This document shows positions 26,356 through 35,130 of a stretch of DNA of 64,000 bases, in pieces (position 1 is the stretch's first letter; each line of letters starts with the position of its first letter). The position numbers and the translations under genes were made by a program. The notes beneath the pieces are model-generated. The model was not told where the DNA came from. It saw only the letters and a list, made by a program, of their open reading frames with translations, and did not search any database. Origin of the DNA: an uncultured Methanobrevibacter sp. Lineage in GTDB: Archaea; Methanobacteriota; Methanobacteria; Methanobacteriales; Methanobacteriaceae. The stretch is from the NCBI RefSeq assembly GCF_900314615.1, contig NZ_OMWA01000003.1:38723-102722 (forward strand). The letters run 5' to 3'.

Positions 26356-28050
26356 ATGAATCATGATAAAATGTCAAATATTAGTGCGAAAAGAGGATTT
26401 TTATGGCCATCATTTGAGATTTACTCAGGAGTATCAGGTTTTACAGATTACGGACCTCTCGGAGCAAGCCTGAAAAACAACATTATGCAAAAATGGAGAA
26501 AACAATACGTTTCAGGTGAAGGATTTTATGAAATAGAAGGCCCTACAGTAATGCCAAAAGAAGTTTTAAAAGCATCAGGACACGTTGATAACTTTACTGA
26601 CCCAATGTGTAAATGTGAAGAGTGTGGAGAAGTTTTCAGAGCAGACCACATTATTGAAGAAGTCATCGGAGAAGATGTGGAAAGCCTTGAAAATGAAGAG
26701 CTTGACCAGATTGTCATTGACAACAATATCGTTTGTCCTGAGTGCGGAGGAAAGTTATCCAATATCTGGAATTACAACCTTATGTTTAAAACCGAAATCG
26801 GTGCAAAAGGGGATAAAGTAGGTTACATGAGACCTGAAACCGCACAGGGAATATTCATTTTATTCAAAAGATTGGAAAGATTTTTCAGAGGCAAATTGCC
26901 ATTTGGTGCAGTTCAGCTCGGAAAAGCATACAGAAATGAAATTTCACCTAGACAGGGAGTTATAAGACTTAGAGAATTCACCCAAGCAGAAGCAGAAATC
27001 TTTTTAAATCCTAAAGACAAAACTCATCCAAAATTCTCACAGATTGAAAATGTAGTATTGCGCTTAAATTCACAGGAAGTTCAGGAAAATAATCTTGAAC
27101 CTCTGGAAATCACAGCACGTGAAGCACTTGATAAAGGCATTGTAGCTAATGAAATGTTGATTTACCAGTTATATTTAGCCCGTAAATTCCTAACTGAAAT
27201 TGGAATTCCTGAAGATGTTTTAAGATTCAGACAGCATTTGGCAGGAGAAATGGCTCACTATGCTCTTGACTGCTGGGACGTGGAAGTTAAAACCGACAAA
27301 TACGGATGGGTTGAAATCATCGGAATAGCTGACAGAGGAGATTACGATTTATCATCACACTCCAAATTCAGTAACGATGAATTAAATGTATTCGTGGAAT
27401 ATGATGAACCTAAAAAAGTCCAAAAAACAATTGTAAAACCTAACTTATCCAAATTCGGACCTATATTTAAAGGAGATTCTCCAAAAGTCAAACAGGCTAT
27501 TGAAGAAGCTGATGTTAATGAAGTAAAAGAAGCTATTGAAAAAGATGGTAAATTTACAGTTAATTTAGATAAAGAATATGAAGTAACAGAAGATCTGCTT
27601 ATCTTTGAAGATGTCGAAGAGGAAATAACCGGTGAAAAAATCACTCCTCATGTTATTGAACCTTCATTCGGTATCGACCGTATTACCTATTCTGTTTTGC
27701 TCCATTCATTTACAGAAACTGAAGGCAAAGACTACTTCAAATTCAACAAATCCGTAGCTCCGGTTCAAGTTGGAATTTTCCCTCTTGTCAACAAGGAAGG
27801 ACCTCGTGAAATTGCTCAGGAATTAACTGAAAACTTAAGAATGGCAGGATTTACTGTCGAATACGATGCAAGCGGAACTATAGGTAAAAGATATGCAAGA
27901 GCTGATGAAATTGGTATTCCTCTTGCAGTAACCGTTGATTTTGACTCTCTTGAAGATAATCATGTAACTGTCAGAGACAGAGACAGTGAAGCTCAGGAAA
28001 GAATAGCAATCAGCGAATTACAAGATTACCTTGAAAAATATTATAAATGA
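26356..28050 (+). CDS. glyS: Glycyl-tRNA synthetase (archaeal/eukaryotic type)
   Basis: A 564-residue class II synthetase. The N-terminal RGFLWPSFEIYSGVSGFTDYGPLG is the GlyRS signature (motif 1 region). An inserted zinc ribbon (CKCEECGEVF and CPECGGK) is at residues about 77-135. Motif 2 is seen in YRNEISPRQGVIRLREFTQAE and motif 3 in EPSFGIDRITYSVL. The C-terminal anticodon-binding domain begins about residue 470 (VAPVQVGIFPLVNKEGP). It begins 15 bp after dcd, preceded by GGAGAT, and ends in a bidirectional hairpin. Confidence 0.97.
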   Translation: MNHDKMSNISAKRGFLWPSFEIYSGVSGFTDYGPLGASLKNNIMQKWRKQYVSGEGFYEIEGPTVMPKEVLKASGHVDNFTDPMCKCEECGEVFRADHIIEEVIGEDVESLENEELDQIVIDNNIVCPECGGKLSNIWNYNLMFKTEIGAKGDKVGYMRPETAQGIFILFKRLERFFRGKLPFGAVQLGKAYRNEISPRQGVIRLREFTQAEAEIFLNPKDKTHPKFSQIENVVLRLNSQEVQENNLEPLEITAREALDKGIVANEMLIYQLYLARKFLTEIGIPEDVLRFRQHLAGEMAHYALDCWDVEVKTDKYGWVEIIGIADRGDYDLSSHSKFSNDELNVFVEYDEPKKVQKTIVKPNLSKFGPIFKGDSPKVKQAIEEADVNEVKEAIEKDGKFTVNLDKEYEVTEDLLIFEDVEEEITGEKITPHVIEPSFGIDRITYSVLLHSFTETEGKDYFKFNKSVAPVQVGIFPLVNKEGPREIAQELTENLRMAGFTVEYDASGTIGKRYARADEIGIPLAVTVDFDSLEDNHVTVRDRDSEAQERIAISELQDYLEKYYK

Positions 28051-28075
28051 GTTTAAAACTCATTTATTTTTAAAT
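28043..28075. terminator. Bidirectional terminator between glyS and the regulator gene
   Basis: A perfect 9-bp stem (28043-28051 with 28059-28067) spans both convergent stop codons and is followed by T-rich sequence on the + strand. Confidence 0.65.
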
Positions 28076-28829
28076 TTTTATAAAGATTCTTAGCCCATAT
28101 TAAAGAATCCTCATTTTTTGATGTTAAAATCCTTGTCTGGTCAAAATAACCATTGTCCATGAAAAATCCCAGAACCATCTCTTTATCAGTGATAATCAAT
28201 AAAAAAGAATCAAGTTCATCAAATGGATTCAGACATTCGATACCGGATTTAATCTCAAAACTGTTTAGAAGGTTTTCAGGAACATATATCTCAACATCTT
28301 TTTCATCAGATATCAGTTCACTGAGCACTTCAAAATACGGTTCATAGAAAATTGGCATTACACATCTCACGCATTCAGCACCTTCCAGACAATTCTGGAT
28401 ATACTGATATGTCCTATATGCATCAACACCACTGGACTCCATCATATCAGCAGTCTGAAGCATCTTAAAGTCCAATATTGAATCGACAGGAATCATATCA
28501 ACAATATGTCCGTGTAAAATGTTAAAGAACTCATCTATCAATGAGAACATGTTATCCAATTCTAGAATGTTTCCAATGCGTATTTTTGTTGAATTGGTTA
28601 GGAAATATTTGTTGTGGTCTCTGTAAACCCAATTTTTATTTTCCAGATCATGGATTGTGCTTGAAACTGCACTGTAGCTGAACTGTGTTGCATCAGTCAT
28701 TTCTTTCATGTTTCTTGGCTTTTCAAAAAGAACTGCCAGTACTTTTAATCTCACAAACGAGTTTGTTGTGAATTTTACGTCTTCAAATATTGTATCAAAA
28801 TTTTTTATACATTCACTAGTATCTACCAT
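28053..28829 (-). CDS. FilR1-like winged-helix transcriptional regulator
   Basis: A 258-residue regulator. Residues about 20-85 are an HTH/winged-helix domain (FVRLKVLAVLFEKPRNMKEM and SYSAVSSTIHDLENKNWVYR). The C-terminal 150 residues match the DUF1724/FilR1 middle domain (MPIFYEPYFEVLSELISDEK, DSFLLIITDKEMVLGFFMDNG). Members regulate methanogen genes, in one case through methanogenesis-related signals; the ligand here is unknown. A palindrome lies in the leader just before the AGGTGAT ribosome binding site, suggesting autoregulation. Confidence 0.88.
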   Translation of the reverse strand: MVDTSECIKNFDTIFEDVKFTTNSFVRLKVLAVLFEKPRNMKEMTDATQFSYSAVSSTIHDLENKNWVYRDHNKYFLTNSTKIRIGNILELDNMFSLIDEFFNILHGHIVDMIPVDSILDFKMLQTADMMESSGVDAYRTYQYIQNCLEGAECVRCVMPIFYEPYFEVLSELISDEKDVEIYVPENLLNSFEIKSGIECLNPFDELDSFLLIITDKEMVLGFFMDNGYFDQTRILTSKNEDSLIWAKNLYKNLKINEF

Positions 28830-28839
28830 GTAATCACCT

Positions 28840-28853
28840 AAGTAGTATTACTT
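28840..28853 (-). promoter_or_regulatory. Candidate operator of the FilR1-like regulator
   Basis: AAGTA-N4-TACTT, an interrupted palindrome, lies between a TATA-like TTTTATATTG (about 28880-28889, minus strand) and the AGGTGATTAC ribosome binding site. Its position over the likely transcription start fits a repressor site for the adjacent gene. Confidence 0.4.
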
Positions 28854-29013
28854 AATTACTAATTTTTATTACTATACAATATAAAATAATGCCAAGTGAA
28901 GAAAATCACAGAACTGCACTTGCAAAACACTTATAAATAAAGAAGTTTTGGGATATTTTTTTAAAGAAAAAGTGACAAAAATGTGATTAGATAAATTTTA
29001 CTGGGGAAAAACA

Positions 29014-29769
29014 ATGATTGACACTCACATGCATGCGGATTCAAGAAGTAGCGAAGACTTTGAAATGATGTATCTTGCAGGAATCGATACTGCAATAACC
29101 TGCAGCTATTATCCATATAAAATAGATAACGAAACAATACTTCTGAATCATCTAAACAGGATTCTGGAATACGATACAAAAAGGGCAAAGGAATATGGAC
29201 TTGATTTAAAAGTAGCATTGGGAATACATCCGACAAACTCAATTGAAAATCCTGAAATAATCTATGAAAACTTATACAAATGGATTGAAAACAGCCAGAT
29301 TGTAGCAATCGGTGAAATAGGTCTTGAAGATTTAACAGAATGTGAAATTGATACATTCAAAAAACAGCTGGACATTGCAAATGATACAGACTCCAAAGTG
29401 ATTATCCATACCCCTAGAAAAAACAAAAGAGAAGTTTTACATAAGATTTTAGAAATTTTACCACAACATCTTGATGAAAAAAATGCAGTAATAGACCATA
29501 TAAATCCAGATGTTGTTGGTGATGCAATAAATACAGATTGCATGCTGGGTTTGACCGTGCAGCCTCAAAAAATGGATAAAAATGAAGCAATATCTATTTT
29601 AGATGAGTACGGATTTGATAAATTTCTCTTAAACAGTGATATCAGCAATAAGCCTTCAGATCCCCTGTCAGTTCCAAAAACAGTAAGGGAACTGAATAGA
29701 CTGAATTATCCTCAAAAGGAAATTGAAAAGGCATCTCACAAAAACGCTCAAAGATTTTTCAATATCTAA
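29014..29769 (+). CDS. TatD-like metal-dependent hydrolase
   Basis: A 251-residue TIM-barrel hydrolase of the amidohydrolase superfamily, closest in form to COG1099/TatD. Metal ligands are visible in IDTHMHADSRSSEDF (HxH), ALGIHPTN, VAIGEIGLED, VIIHTP and VIDHINPD. It ends with an Asp in LLNSDISN in the final position. The substrate is unknown; relatives are nucleases or phosphotriesterase-like hydrolases. GGGGAAA precedes the ATG. The membrane-anchored gene at 29790 follows after 20 bp and may be co-transcribed. Confidence 0.87.
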   Translation: MIDTHMHADSRSSEDFEMMYLAGIDTAITCSYYPYKIDNETILLNHLNRILEYDTKRAKEYGLDLKVALGIHPTNSIENPEIIYENLYKWIENSQIVAIGEIGLEDLTECEIDTFKKQLDIANDTDSKVIIHTPRKNKREVLHKILEILPQHLDEKNAVIDHINPDVVGDAINTDCMLGLTVQPQKMDKNEAISILDEYGFDKFLLNSDISNKPSDPLSVPKTVRELNRLNYPQKEIEKASHKNAQRFFNI

Positions 29770-29789
29770 AATTTAAAAAGGTGTAAATT

Positions 29790-30446
29790 ATGAATAACAA
29801 TCACATAATTATTATTTTACTGATTATAATAATTGTAATCCTTGCAGCATGCCTAGGTTTATTATTTTCCCAAAATTTTGGCAAAGAAGACTGTAAGATT
29901 AACATTAAATGCAACGAATCATTATCCAACGGAGACAAAATCAATATCCGACTGGTTGATTTCAATAAAACTCAAATAGCCAACAAAAAAATTAGTGTAA
30001 AACTAAAAAGCGACAATACAACCAAAGATTATAATTTAACCACCAATGAAAATGGATTATGTGTATTGACTGTAACTGATCTTGAAGATGGAAATTACGT
30101 AGTTAACGTTACATTCGATGGAGACAATCATTACAAAGCTGCAAATTCACACAAAAAGTTCACATACTCAGATGAAGTTAGTACATCAAGCATCAGCGAA
30201 TCCAGCGGAGAATCAAGTAGTTCAACAAATCCAATCGATGCCAATCGCCCAACAAATAATGCGAATTACAAAGGCTACAATCCCTATCATGAAAGTGAAG
30301 TAACCAGTGACGGATGGAATCCGAGTGAACATGAAGTTTCCAGGAAAACACTATCTGACGGCAATCAGGAAATAAGATACGACGACGGATATTACCGTCT
30401 CGTCGATGAAAACGGATATGTAATCACATACGGATACAGATACTAA
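29790..30446 (+). CDS. Membrane-anchored Ig-like surface protein (paralogue)
   Basis: A 218-residue protein with the same layout as the gene at 7517: one N-terminal transmembrane helix (residues about 5-26), one Ig-like domain (residues 32-127, INIKCNESLSNGDKINIRLV to DGDNHYKAANSHKKF), a Ser-rich linker, and a C-terminal tail with DGYYRLVDENGYVI. The tail motif DGYY-x2-VD-x-NG is shared with the first copy. It is presumably exposed in or outside the wall. AAAGGTG lies upstream of the ATG. Confidence 0.78.
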   Translation: MNNNHIIIILLIIIIVILAACLGLLFSQNFGKEDCKINIKCNESLSNGDKINIRLVDFNKTQIANKKISVKLKSDNTTKDYNLTTNENGLCVLTVTDLEDGNYVVNVTFDGDNHYKAANSHKKFTYSDEVSTSSISESSGESSSSTNPIDANRPTNNANYKGYNPYHESEVTSDGWNPSEHEVSRKTLSDGNQEIRYDDGYYRLVDENGYVITYGYRY

Positions 30447-30469
30447 TTTAAACTGCCAAATAGTATAAC

Positions 30470-31384
30470 ATGAGTCTTATAAAAAATATTCCAATATCAG
30501 TTTGCGGACTGATTCTTGCATTATTATCCTTAGGTAATCTCAGCCAGGACATCCATCCATATCTCAGATACCTATTTGGAAGTATTGGAATAATTTTTTT
30601 AATTTTAATGGTTCTGAAAATCATATTTTATCCGAATTCCATTAAAGAGGACTTTAAAAATCCTGTAATTGTAAGCAGTTCCGGGACTTTTTCAATGAGT
30701 TTGATGATTCTATCTACATACATCATACAATTTAGTCCAAGTATTGCATATGCCATATGGATAATTGGAATAGTCTTGCATATTCTGCTAATGATCTACT
30801 TTACCTATCATTTTATTATCCGTAATTTCAATATTTCGAATGTCTATCCCAGCTACTGGATAGTGTTTGTGGGAATAACCATGGGGGCAATAACATCAAA
30901 CGTACACGGCATGAATGAAATAGGATTCATATTTTTCATCATAGGATTTATTTCAATGCTGATTACATTGCCGCTGGTAATTTACAGATATTTAAAACAT
31001 CCCAATGTCCCTGACGCAAATAAACCATTAATCTGTATCTTTACAGCAGTTTTAAGCATTCTGATTGTAGGATACATCAACTCATCTCAAACCATGATTA
31101 ATGAATTCCTGCTGGCATTATATCTGATTGCATGCGTATTTTACATATTTGCACTTTCAAAATTCATCGAGTACAGAAATTTAGAGTTTTATCCGAGTTT
31201 TGCAGCATTTACATTTCCATTTGTAATAAGTGCCCTTGCTACAAAAGGAGTAATGTCAAAATTAGGATTTAATGTTATTCTGGACAGTATATTAAAAATA
31301 GAAATAGCTATAGCTACTGTTATTGTATTATATATCTTAATAAGATATGTTAAATTCTTAAAAATAGTGAAAAGTAGAGATTAA
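30470..31384 (+). CDS. TDT family (TehA/dicarboxylate) transporter
   Basis: A 304-residue membrane protein with about ten helices, resembling the tellurite-resistance/dicarboxylate transporter (TDT) family. The start IPISVCGLILALLSLGNL, the SSSGTFSMSLMILSTYI loop and YPSYWIVFVGITMGAITSN follow the family pattern. The substrate could be an organic anion or sulfite-like anion; it cannot be specified. The preceding surface-protein gene ends 23 bp upstream; no ribosome binding site is seen before this ATG. Confidence 0.85.
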   Translation: MSLIKNIPISVCGLILALLSLGNLSQDIHPYLRYLFGSIGIIFLILMVLKIIFYPNSIKEDFKNPVIVSSSGTFSMSLMILSTYIIQFSPSIAYAIWIIGIVLHILLMIYFTYHFIIRNFNISNVYPSYWIVFVGITMGAITSNVHGMNEIGFIFFIIGFISMLITLPLVIYRYLKHPNVPDANKPLICIFTAVLSILIVGYINSSQTMINEFLLALYLIACVFYIFALSKFIEYRNLEFYPSFAAFTFPFVISALATKGVMSKLGFNVILDSILKIEIAIATVIVLYILIRYVKFLKIVKSRD

Positions 31385-31391
31385 TCTACTT
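31372..31391. terminator. Hairpin between the convergent transporter and sepF genes
   Basis: AAGTAGA at 31372-31378 and TCTACTT at 31385-31391 form a 7-bp stem that covers both stop codons. Confidence 0.5.
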
Positions 31392-31926
31392 ATCCTTTAT
31401 TGATAACTTTAACTTTTTTAGGAGATACAATGAGCAAGTCCTTATCTTCAGTTCTTGCAAGCAGTAACGCTTGAACACCGTATCTTTCTCTCATTTGTTT
31501 AATTTTATCTCCAGCCAATTTAAAATTAGCTGCACTTTCTTTTTCTAAAAATGACAAATCCAAAATAACAGGATTATTCTCTTCAATTACCTGATCTACA
31601 ACATAATTGATATCATCTATGGTTTTTGGCCTGATTAAAACAATTTCATAAAAAGAATGTTCAGGAATTATCACATAATCATCATCATAATCATCATAAA
31701 CGGGAGTAGGAGCTGGACGAGGATTTGGAGTTGGTGTGCGCCTTGGTTCAGACCTATATTGTTGATATGTATTTTGCTGTTGTTGATGATTAGGGCCATC
31801 TTTAGGTTTTACAAGATTGTTGAACATGTCGGATAAATTTGAAAGAGCATCACTATTATTATTACCGTTATTCAGTTCTTCCTCTTCATAACCTAAACTT
31901 CTTTTTAAATTATCCATGAAACCCAT
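31390..31926 (-). CDS. sepF: Cell division protein SepF
   Basis: A 178-residue SepF. The N-terminal amphipathic helix MGFMDNLKRSLGYEEEE is a membrane-targeting sequence, followed by a long Pro/Gln/Asn-rich linker (residues 20-85) and the SepF core (residues about 90-178: EIVLIRPKTIDDINYVVDQV, PVILDLSFLEKESAANFKLA, KKVKVINKG). SepF is the main membrane anchor of FtsZ in Methanobrevibacter-type archaea, which have no FtsA. It lies five bases after the DUF1611 gene and is very likely its operon partner. Confidence 0.93.
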   Translation of the reverse strand: MGFMDNLKRSLGYEEEELNNGNNNSDALSNLSDMFNNLVKPKDGPNHQQQQNTYQQYRSEPRRTPTPNPRPAPTPVYDDYDDDYVIIPEHSFYEIVLIRPKTIDDINYVVDQVIEENNPVILDLSFLEKESAANFKLAGDKIKQMRERYGVQALLLARTEDKDLLIVSPKKVKVINKG

Positions 31927-31931
31927 ATTTA

Positions 31932-32987
31932 TTACTCCTCTAAATATTCTATAATAGCATCTAATAATTTTGAAGCACCATTATTGTAAACATCTTCAGC
32001 AGGTAAACCAAATTGAGATTCAAATGACTCAATATCAGATTCAGAGTTTTTAAAGTTAATTGACAGTCCAACAACTTTTGTAGGTTCAACAGCTTCAATA
32101 GCTTTAATTTCCTCTGCAATACCGCGAGGTTCCCTGTAAGGATGATTTGGCCTGTGTCCAACAATAACCGCATCAGGTGCTGCGCCAATCAATATCGCAG
32201 CAGACAAACCTCTTGGATGAGGGTTTCCGTCTTCAGTTAAACTGGACTGACCTTCAATAAAAATAATATCAGGATGTTTAGTTTCTTCAACATATTTAAT
32301 TGCAGATAACACTGCTGCAGGAACATCCATTGCAGATAAGCTTCCTGCTCTAAAGTTAAAATCAGTTGGTTCTTCCAATCCCATTTCATCAGTAGAGATG
32401 ATTGCCGGGGTTAATCCTCTCTCAGCACTTGCAATACCTAGTTTTTTAGTTGTGGTTCTTTTTCCACATTCCTGAGAGGTTCCTCCAACAAATATTACCG
32501 GAGCTTTAGGAGTATAGGATATTTTTGGTAAAACTTCACATGATTTTTCAGGGGCTACTCCAGCGATTTTCTCGACTACATCTAATCTAGGACCAATTTC
32601 TTTTATTACTACATTTTTTGAATCAGCAAACTTCTTTAAAGACAGGTTTTCTTCAATAGATAAAGATCTAAATGAAGTGATAACATTCAAACCGGCATCA
32701 ATTGCCTGAACAGCATATTTCAATGCAGCACCTTCAGCACCAATAGGTAACATTATAACAAGAGATTTTGCATCAGGAGATTCTTTTAAACAATTTTCAA
32801 GACTATTACAAACAATATGGCCGCAGAACTCCTTACCCTGTTTTCTTTCATCATCATCAATGAAACCTACTGCTTCAACACCTTCAAGATTGGAGAATTT
32901 TTCACCTCCTCCACCACATCCAACGACAATGAATGGATTTAAATCTTGAATTTCTTTAACTGAATTTATTGAATACAAAAACTTCAC
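31932..32987 (-). CDS. DUF1611 family P-loop protein
   Basis: A 351-residue protein: N-terminal Rossmann-like part (residues about 15-140, VVGCGGGGEKFSNLEGVEAVGFIDDDE) and a C-terminal P-loop domain (IFVGGTSQECGKRTTTKKLG, then IFIEGQSSLTEDGNPHPRG). This matches DUF1611, a family that includes the D-glutamate N-acetyltransferase DgcN; the substrate here is not known. In this genome it is the first gene of an operon with sepF, five bases apart, so a role tied to cell division or wall metabolism is possible. Confidence 0.85.
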   Translation of the reverse strand: MKFLYSINSVKEIQDLNPFIVVGCGGGGEKFSNLEGVEAVGFIDDDERKQGKEFCGHIVCNSLENCLKESPDAKSLVIMLPIGAEGAALKYAVQAIDAGLNVITSFRSLSIEENLSLKKFADSKNVVIKEIGPRLDVVEKIAGVAPEKSCEVLPKISYTPKAPVIFVGGTSQECGKRTTTKKLGIASAERGLTPAIISTDEMGLEEPTDFNFRAGSLSAMDVPAAVLSAIKYVEETKHPDIIFIEGQSSLTEDGNPHPRGLSAAILIGAAPDAVIVGHRPNHPYREPRGIAEEIKAIEAVEPTKVVGLSINFKNSESDIESFESQFGLPAEDVYNNGASKLLDAIIEYLEE

Positions 32988-33167
32988 CCCTCTCCTATAA
33001 TTTATAACTTATAACTAATCATGTAAATTTATAATATTAATTTTTCAAAAAAATTTCAAAAAATGATATTATAATTATTTATAAATTTTCACATTAATAA
33101 AGTATAATGTTTTATGGTATAATTTCCATAATATTATATAAATAAAAAAAATAATTGGGGAGATAAT

Positions 33168-34112
33168 ATGAGAAAACCCTATGTCATACTAATTGGAAGT
33201 GCATCTGGAATTGGAAAGTCAACAATTGCTGCAGAATTGGCTAAAACATTAAATATAAAACACTTAATTGAAAGTGACTTTATAAGAGCTGTTGTTAGAG
33301 GAATTATCGGGAAGGAATATGCCCCTGCACTTCACAGCTCATCATACGATGCATACAAACACTTGAGAAATAAGAATCGTTTTGAAAGCTATGAAGAACT
33401 GATTTCAGCAGGATTTGATGAACACGCTTCATATGTAATTCCGGCATTAGAAAAAATCATACAAAGAGCTATCACTGACTATGACGACATTATAATTGAA
33501 GGAGTTCATCTGGTTCCTGGGCTAATTAATATTGACCAATTTAAAGAATTTGCAAACATCTACTTTTTCGTTTTGAGTTCTGATGAAGAGGCACATAAGG
33601 AAAGATTTGTCAAAAGGGCTGTTCAAATTCACAGAGGTGGAAAACAACTTGATTTCTTTAGAGAAAATAGAATCATCCATGACCACCTGTTAAAGCAAGC
33701 GGAAAGTCATGATGCATCAGTAATTAAAGCAGAAGAAATTCCAAAAACATTAGATAAAATTTTATCAATTATTAACAAATCCTGCACAACTATCAACCTG
33801 ATAAACACTGTTGATGAGTTGGAGGACGTTATCGACATCATAATCAACAAAAACAATGGAAGCCTCCAGAATGTCACATACAATATCAAAGGATTTAAGG
33901 AGCCATTGATTAGAAATATAAATGTTTCTGATTTAGAATCCTCTAATAAATTTATTGAAAAACTTAAAGAGGATAAAACTAAAAAAGATGACCTGGAAGG
34001 ACTTTACAAATTATCAGAATATAGGAAAACTACAATCTGTGCTCCTAATGAAGAAAAATTAGAAAACATTATTAAAGAATTGAAAGAAAAAGGATATGTT
34101 TTAAATGAATGA
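33168..34112 (+). CDS. 2-phosphoglycerate kinase-like P-loop kinase
   Basis: A 314-residue P-loop kinase. Walker A is IGSASGIGKST (residues 9-19), followed by IESDFIRAVVRGI, a central IIIEGVHLVPG and the RFVKRAVQIHRGGKQ lid-like segment. These match methanogen 2-phosphoglycerate kinases, which make 2,3-bisphosphoglycerate for cyclic 2,3-diphosphoglycerate, but the N-terminal ATP-cone of that enzyme is absent and a charged C-terminal domain of about 100 residues is present instead. The assignment to this substrate is tentative. The ZPR1-like gene overlaps its end by 8 bp. The ribosome binding site GGGGAGAT is strong. Confidence 0.75.
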   Translation: MRKPYVILIGSASGIGKSTIAAELAKTLNIKHLIESDFIRAVVRGIIGKEYAPALHSSSYDAYKHLRNKNRFESYEELISAGFDEHASYVIPALEKIIQRAITDYDDIIIEGVHLVPGLINIDQFKEFANIYFFVLSSDEEAHKERFVKRAVQIHRGGKQLDFFRENRIIHDHLLKQAESHDASVIKAEEIPKTLDKILSIINKSCTTINLINTVDELEDVIDIIINKNNGSLQNVTYNIKGFKEPLIRNINVSDLESSNKFIEKLKEDKTKKDDLEGLYKLSEYRKTTICAPNEEKLENIIKELKEKGYVLNE

Positions 34113-34686
34113 AGAAGAATTAACTGAAATGATTATCAAATGTCCGGCATGCGGTGTCGAAGGAAAAGCCAAATCAATTATGAAAGAACTTGAAATTCCC
34201 CATTTCGGACAAGTTTTGGAAACCAGCATTCAATGCCCTGAATGCGGCTTCAAACACAGTGACATTATTGCCCTGGAACAGAATGAACCTGCAAAATACG
34301 TTCTGGAAATCAATAAAAATACATTAACTGTTAGAGTTGTCAGATCACAGTCCGCTACAGTCTCAATTCCTGAAGTAGGTATTAAAGTAGAGCCAGGACC
34401 AAAATCTGAAGGATACGTTACCAATGTTGAAGGAATGCTGAACCGTTTTGAAGATGCAGTCAAAAAAGCATTGATGCTGTTTGATGATGATGAATCTCAA
34501 AAGAATGGTAAAAATGCATTAAGACAAATCGAAGAACTAAAAGAAGGTAATCGTACAGCAACATTAATCATTCTAGATCCTTTCGGACAAAGTAAAATAG
34601 TTAGTGATAAAGCTGAGATTTTAGAAATTCCTGAAGAGGAATTAAAAGATTTAAAAACAGGTTTTAGTCATATTGAAGATAATTAA
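34105..34686 (+). CDS. ZPR1-type zinc finger protein
   Basis: A 193-residue protein with a CPAC...CPEC zinc finger (residues about 11-50: IIKCPACGVEGKAKS, then SIQCPECGFKHSD) followed by a beta-rich domain (LTVRVVRSQSATVSIPEVG and KVEPGPKSEGYVTNVEGML). This is the archaeal single-unit form of ZPR1, whose eukaryotic relatives bind translation elongation factor eEF1A; the archaeal role is not established. It starts within the preceding kinase gene (8-bp overlap), so the two are translationally coupled. Confidence 0.88.
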   Translation: MNEEELTEMIIKCPACGVEGKAKSIMKELEIPHFGQVLETSIQCPECGFKHSDIIALEQNEPAKYVLEINKNTLTVRVVRSQSATVSIPEVGIKVEPGPKSEGYVTNVEGMLNRFEDAVKKALMLFDDDESQKNGKNALRQIEELKEGNRTATLIILDPFGQSKIVSDKAEILEIPEEELKDLKTGFSHIEDN

Positions 34687-34689
34687 GAA

Positions 34690-34705
34690 AGAAGATTATT
34701 CTTCT
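34690..34705. terminator. Hairpin between convergent genes
   Basis: AGAAGA-TTAT-TCTTCT forms a 6-bp perfect stem just after the ZPR1-like stop codon and within the last codons of the histone-fold-like gene. Confidence 0.35.
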
Positions 34706-35130
34706 TCCTCTTCTTCATCCAGATTTGCTGAAAAACTGAAAGTGTCTTCTTCAACAACATCTTTTAATTTTAATGTTTTTTGTACATCCATAGCTAATGC
34801 ATTACAGTCTGCTTTAATAGCTTCTAAATGTAATAAAATTCTTTCTTTTTCTTGGTTAATTCTTTCAATATTAGTATATGGATAAGTAGATTCTTTAAGC
34901 ATTTCATACTCAATTGTGGTGTATGGGTACTCATTTAATTGTTTACAAACATTTTTTAAGACTTCTCCTAAAAATTTGTTCATTTCCACTTTTACCCTTT
35001 CCCTAATCATTTTGTCATCATCAAGATTTTCTTTCATTAAACGTACAACTTCCGCTTTAGCGAAAGGTAATTTTTCTTCTTCATCGACAAATTCTTCAGA
35101 AGTTTCTTCAATCATTTCTTCTTCAGCCAT
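34696..35130 (-). CDS. Histone-fold-like protein with acidic tails and probable coiled coil
   Basis: A 144-residue protein. An acidic N-terminus (residues 1-20) leads to a segment of about 62 residues (LPFAKAEVVRLMKENLDDDK, a long helix RVKVEMNKFLGEVLKNVCKQL, then YTTIEYEMLKEST) whose pattern matches archaeal histones: LP-x-A start, two short helices around a long one, and the T-I pair before the last helix. Residues about 85-125 look like a coiled coil (INQEKERILLHLEAIKADCNAL), and the C-terminus is a Glu run. The Arg-Asp clamp and Lys of typical DNA-binding histones near the T-I pair are missing, so DNA binding is uncertain. GAGGTG precedes the ATG. Confidence 0.55.
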   Translation of the reverse strand: MAEEEMIEETSEEFVDEEEKLPFAKAEVVRLMKENLDDDKMIRERVKVEMNKFLGEVLKNVCKQLNEYPYTTIEYEMLKESTYPYTNIERINQEKERILLHLEAIKADCNALAMDVQKTLKLKDVVEEDTFSFSANLDEEEEEE

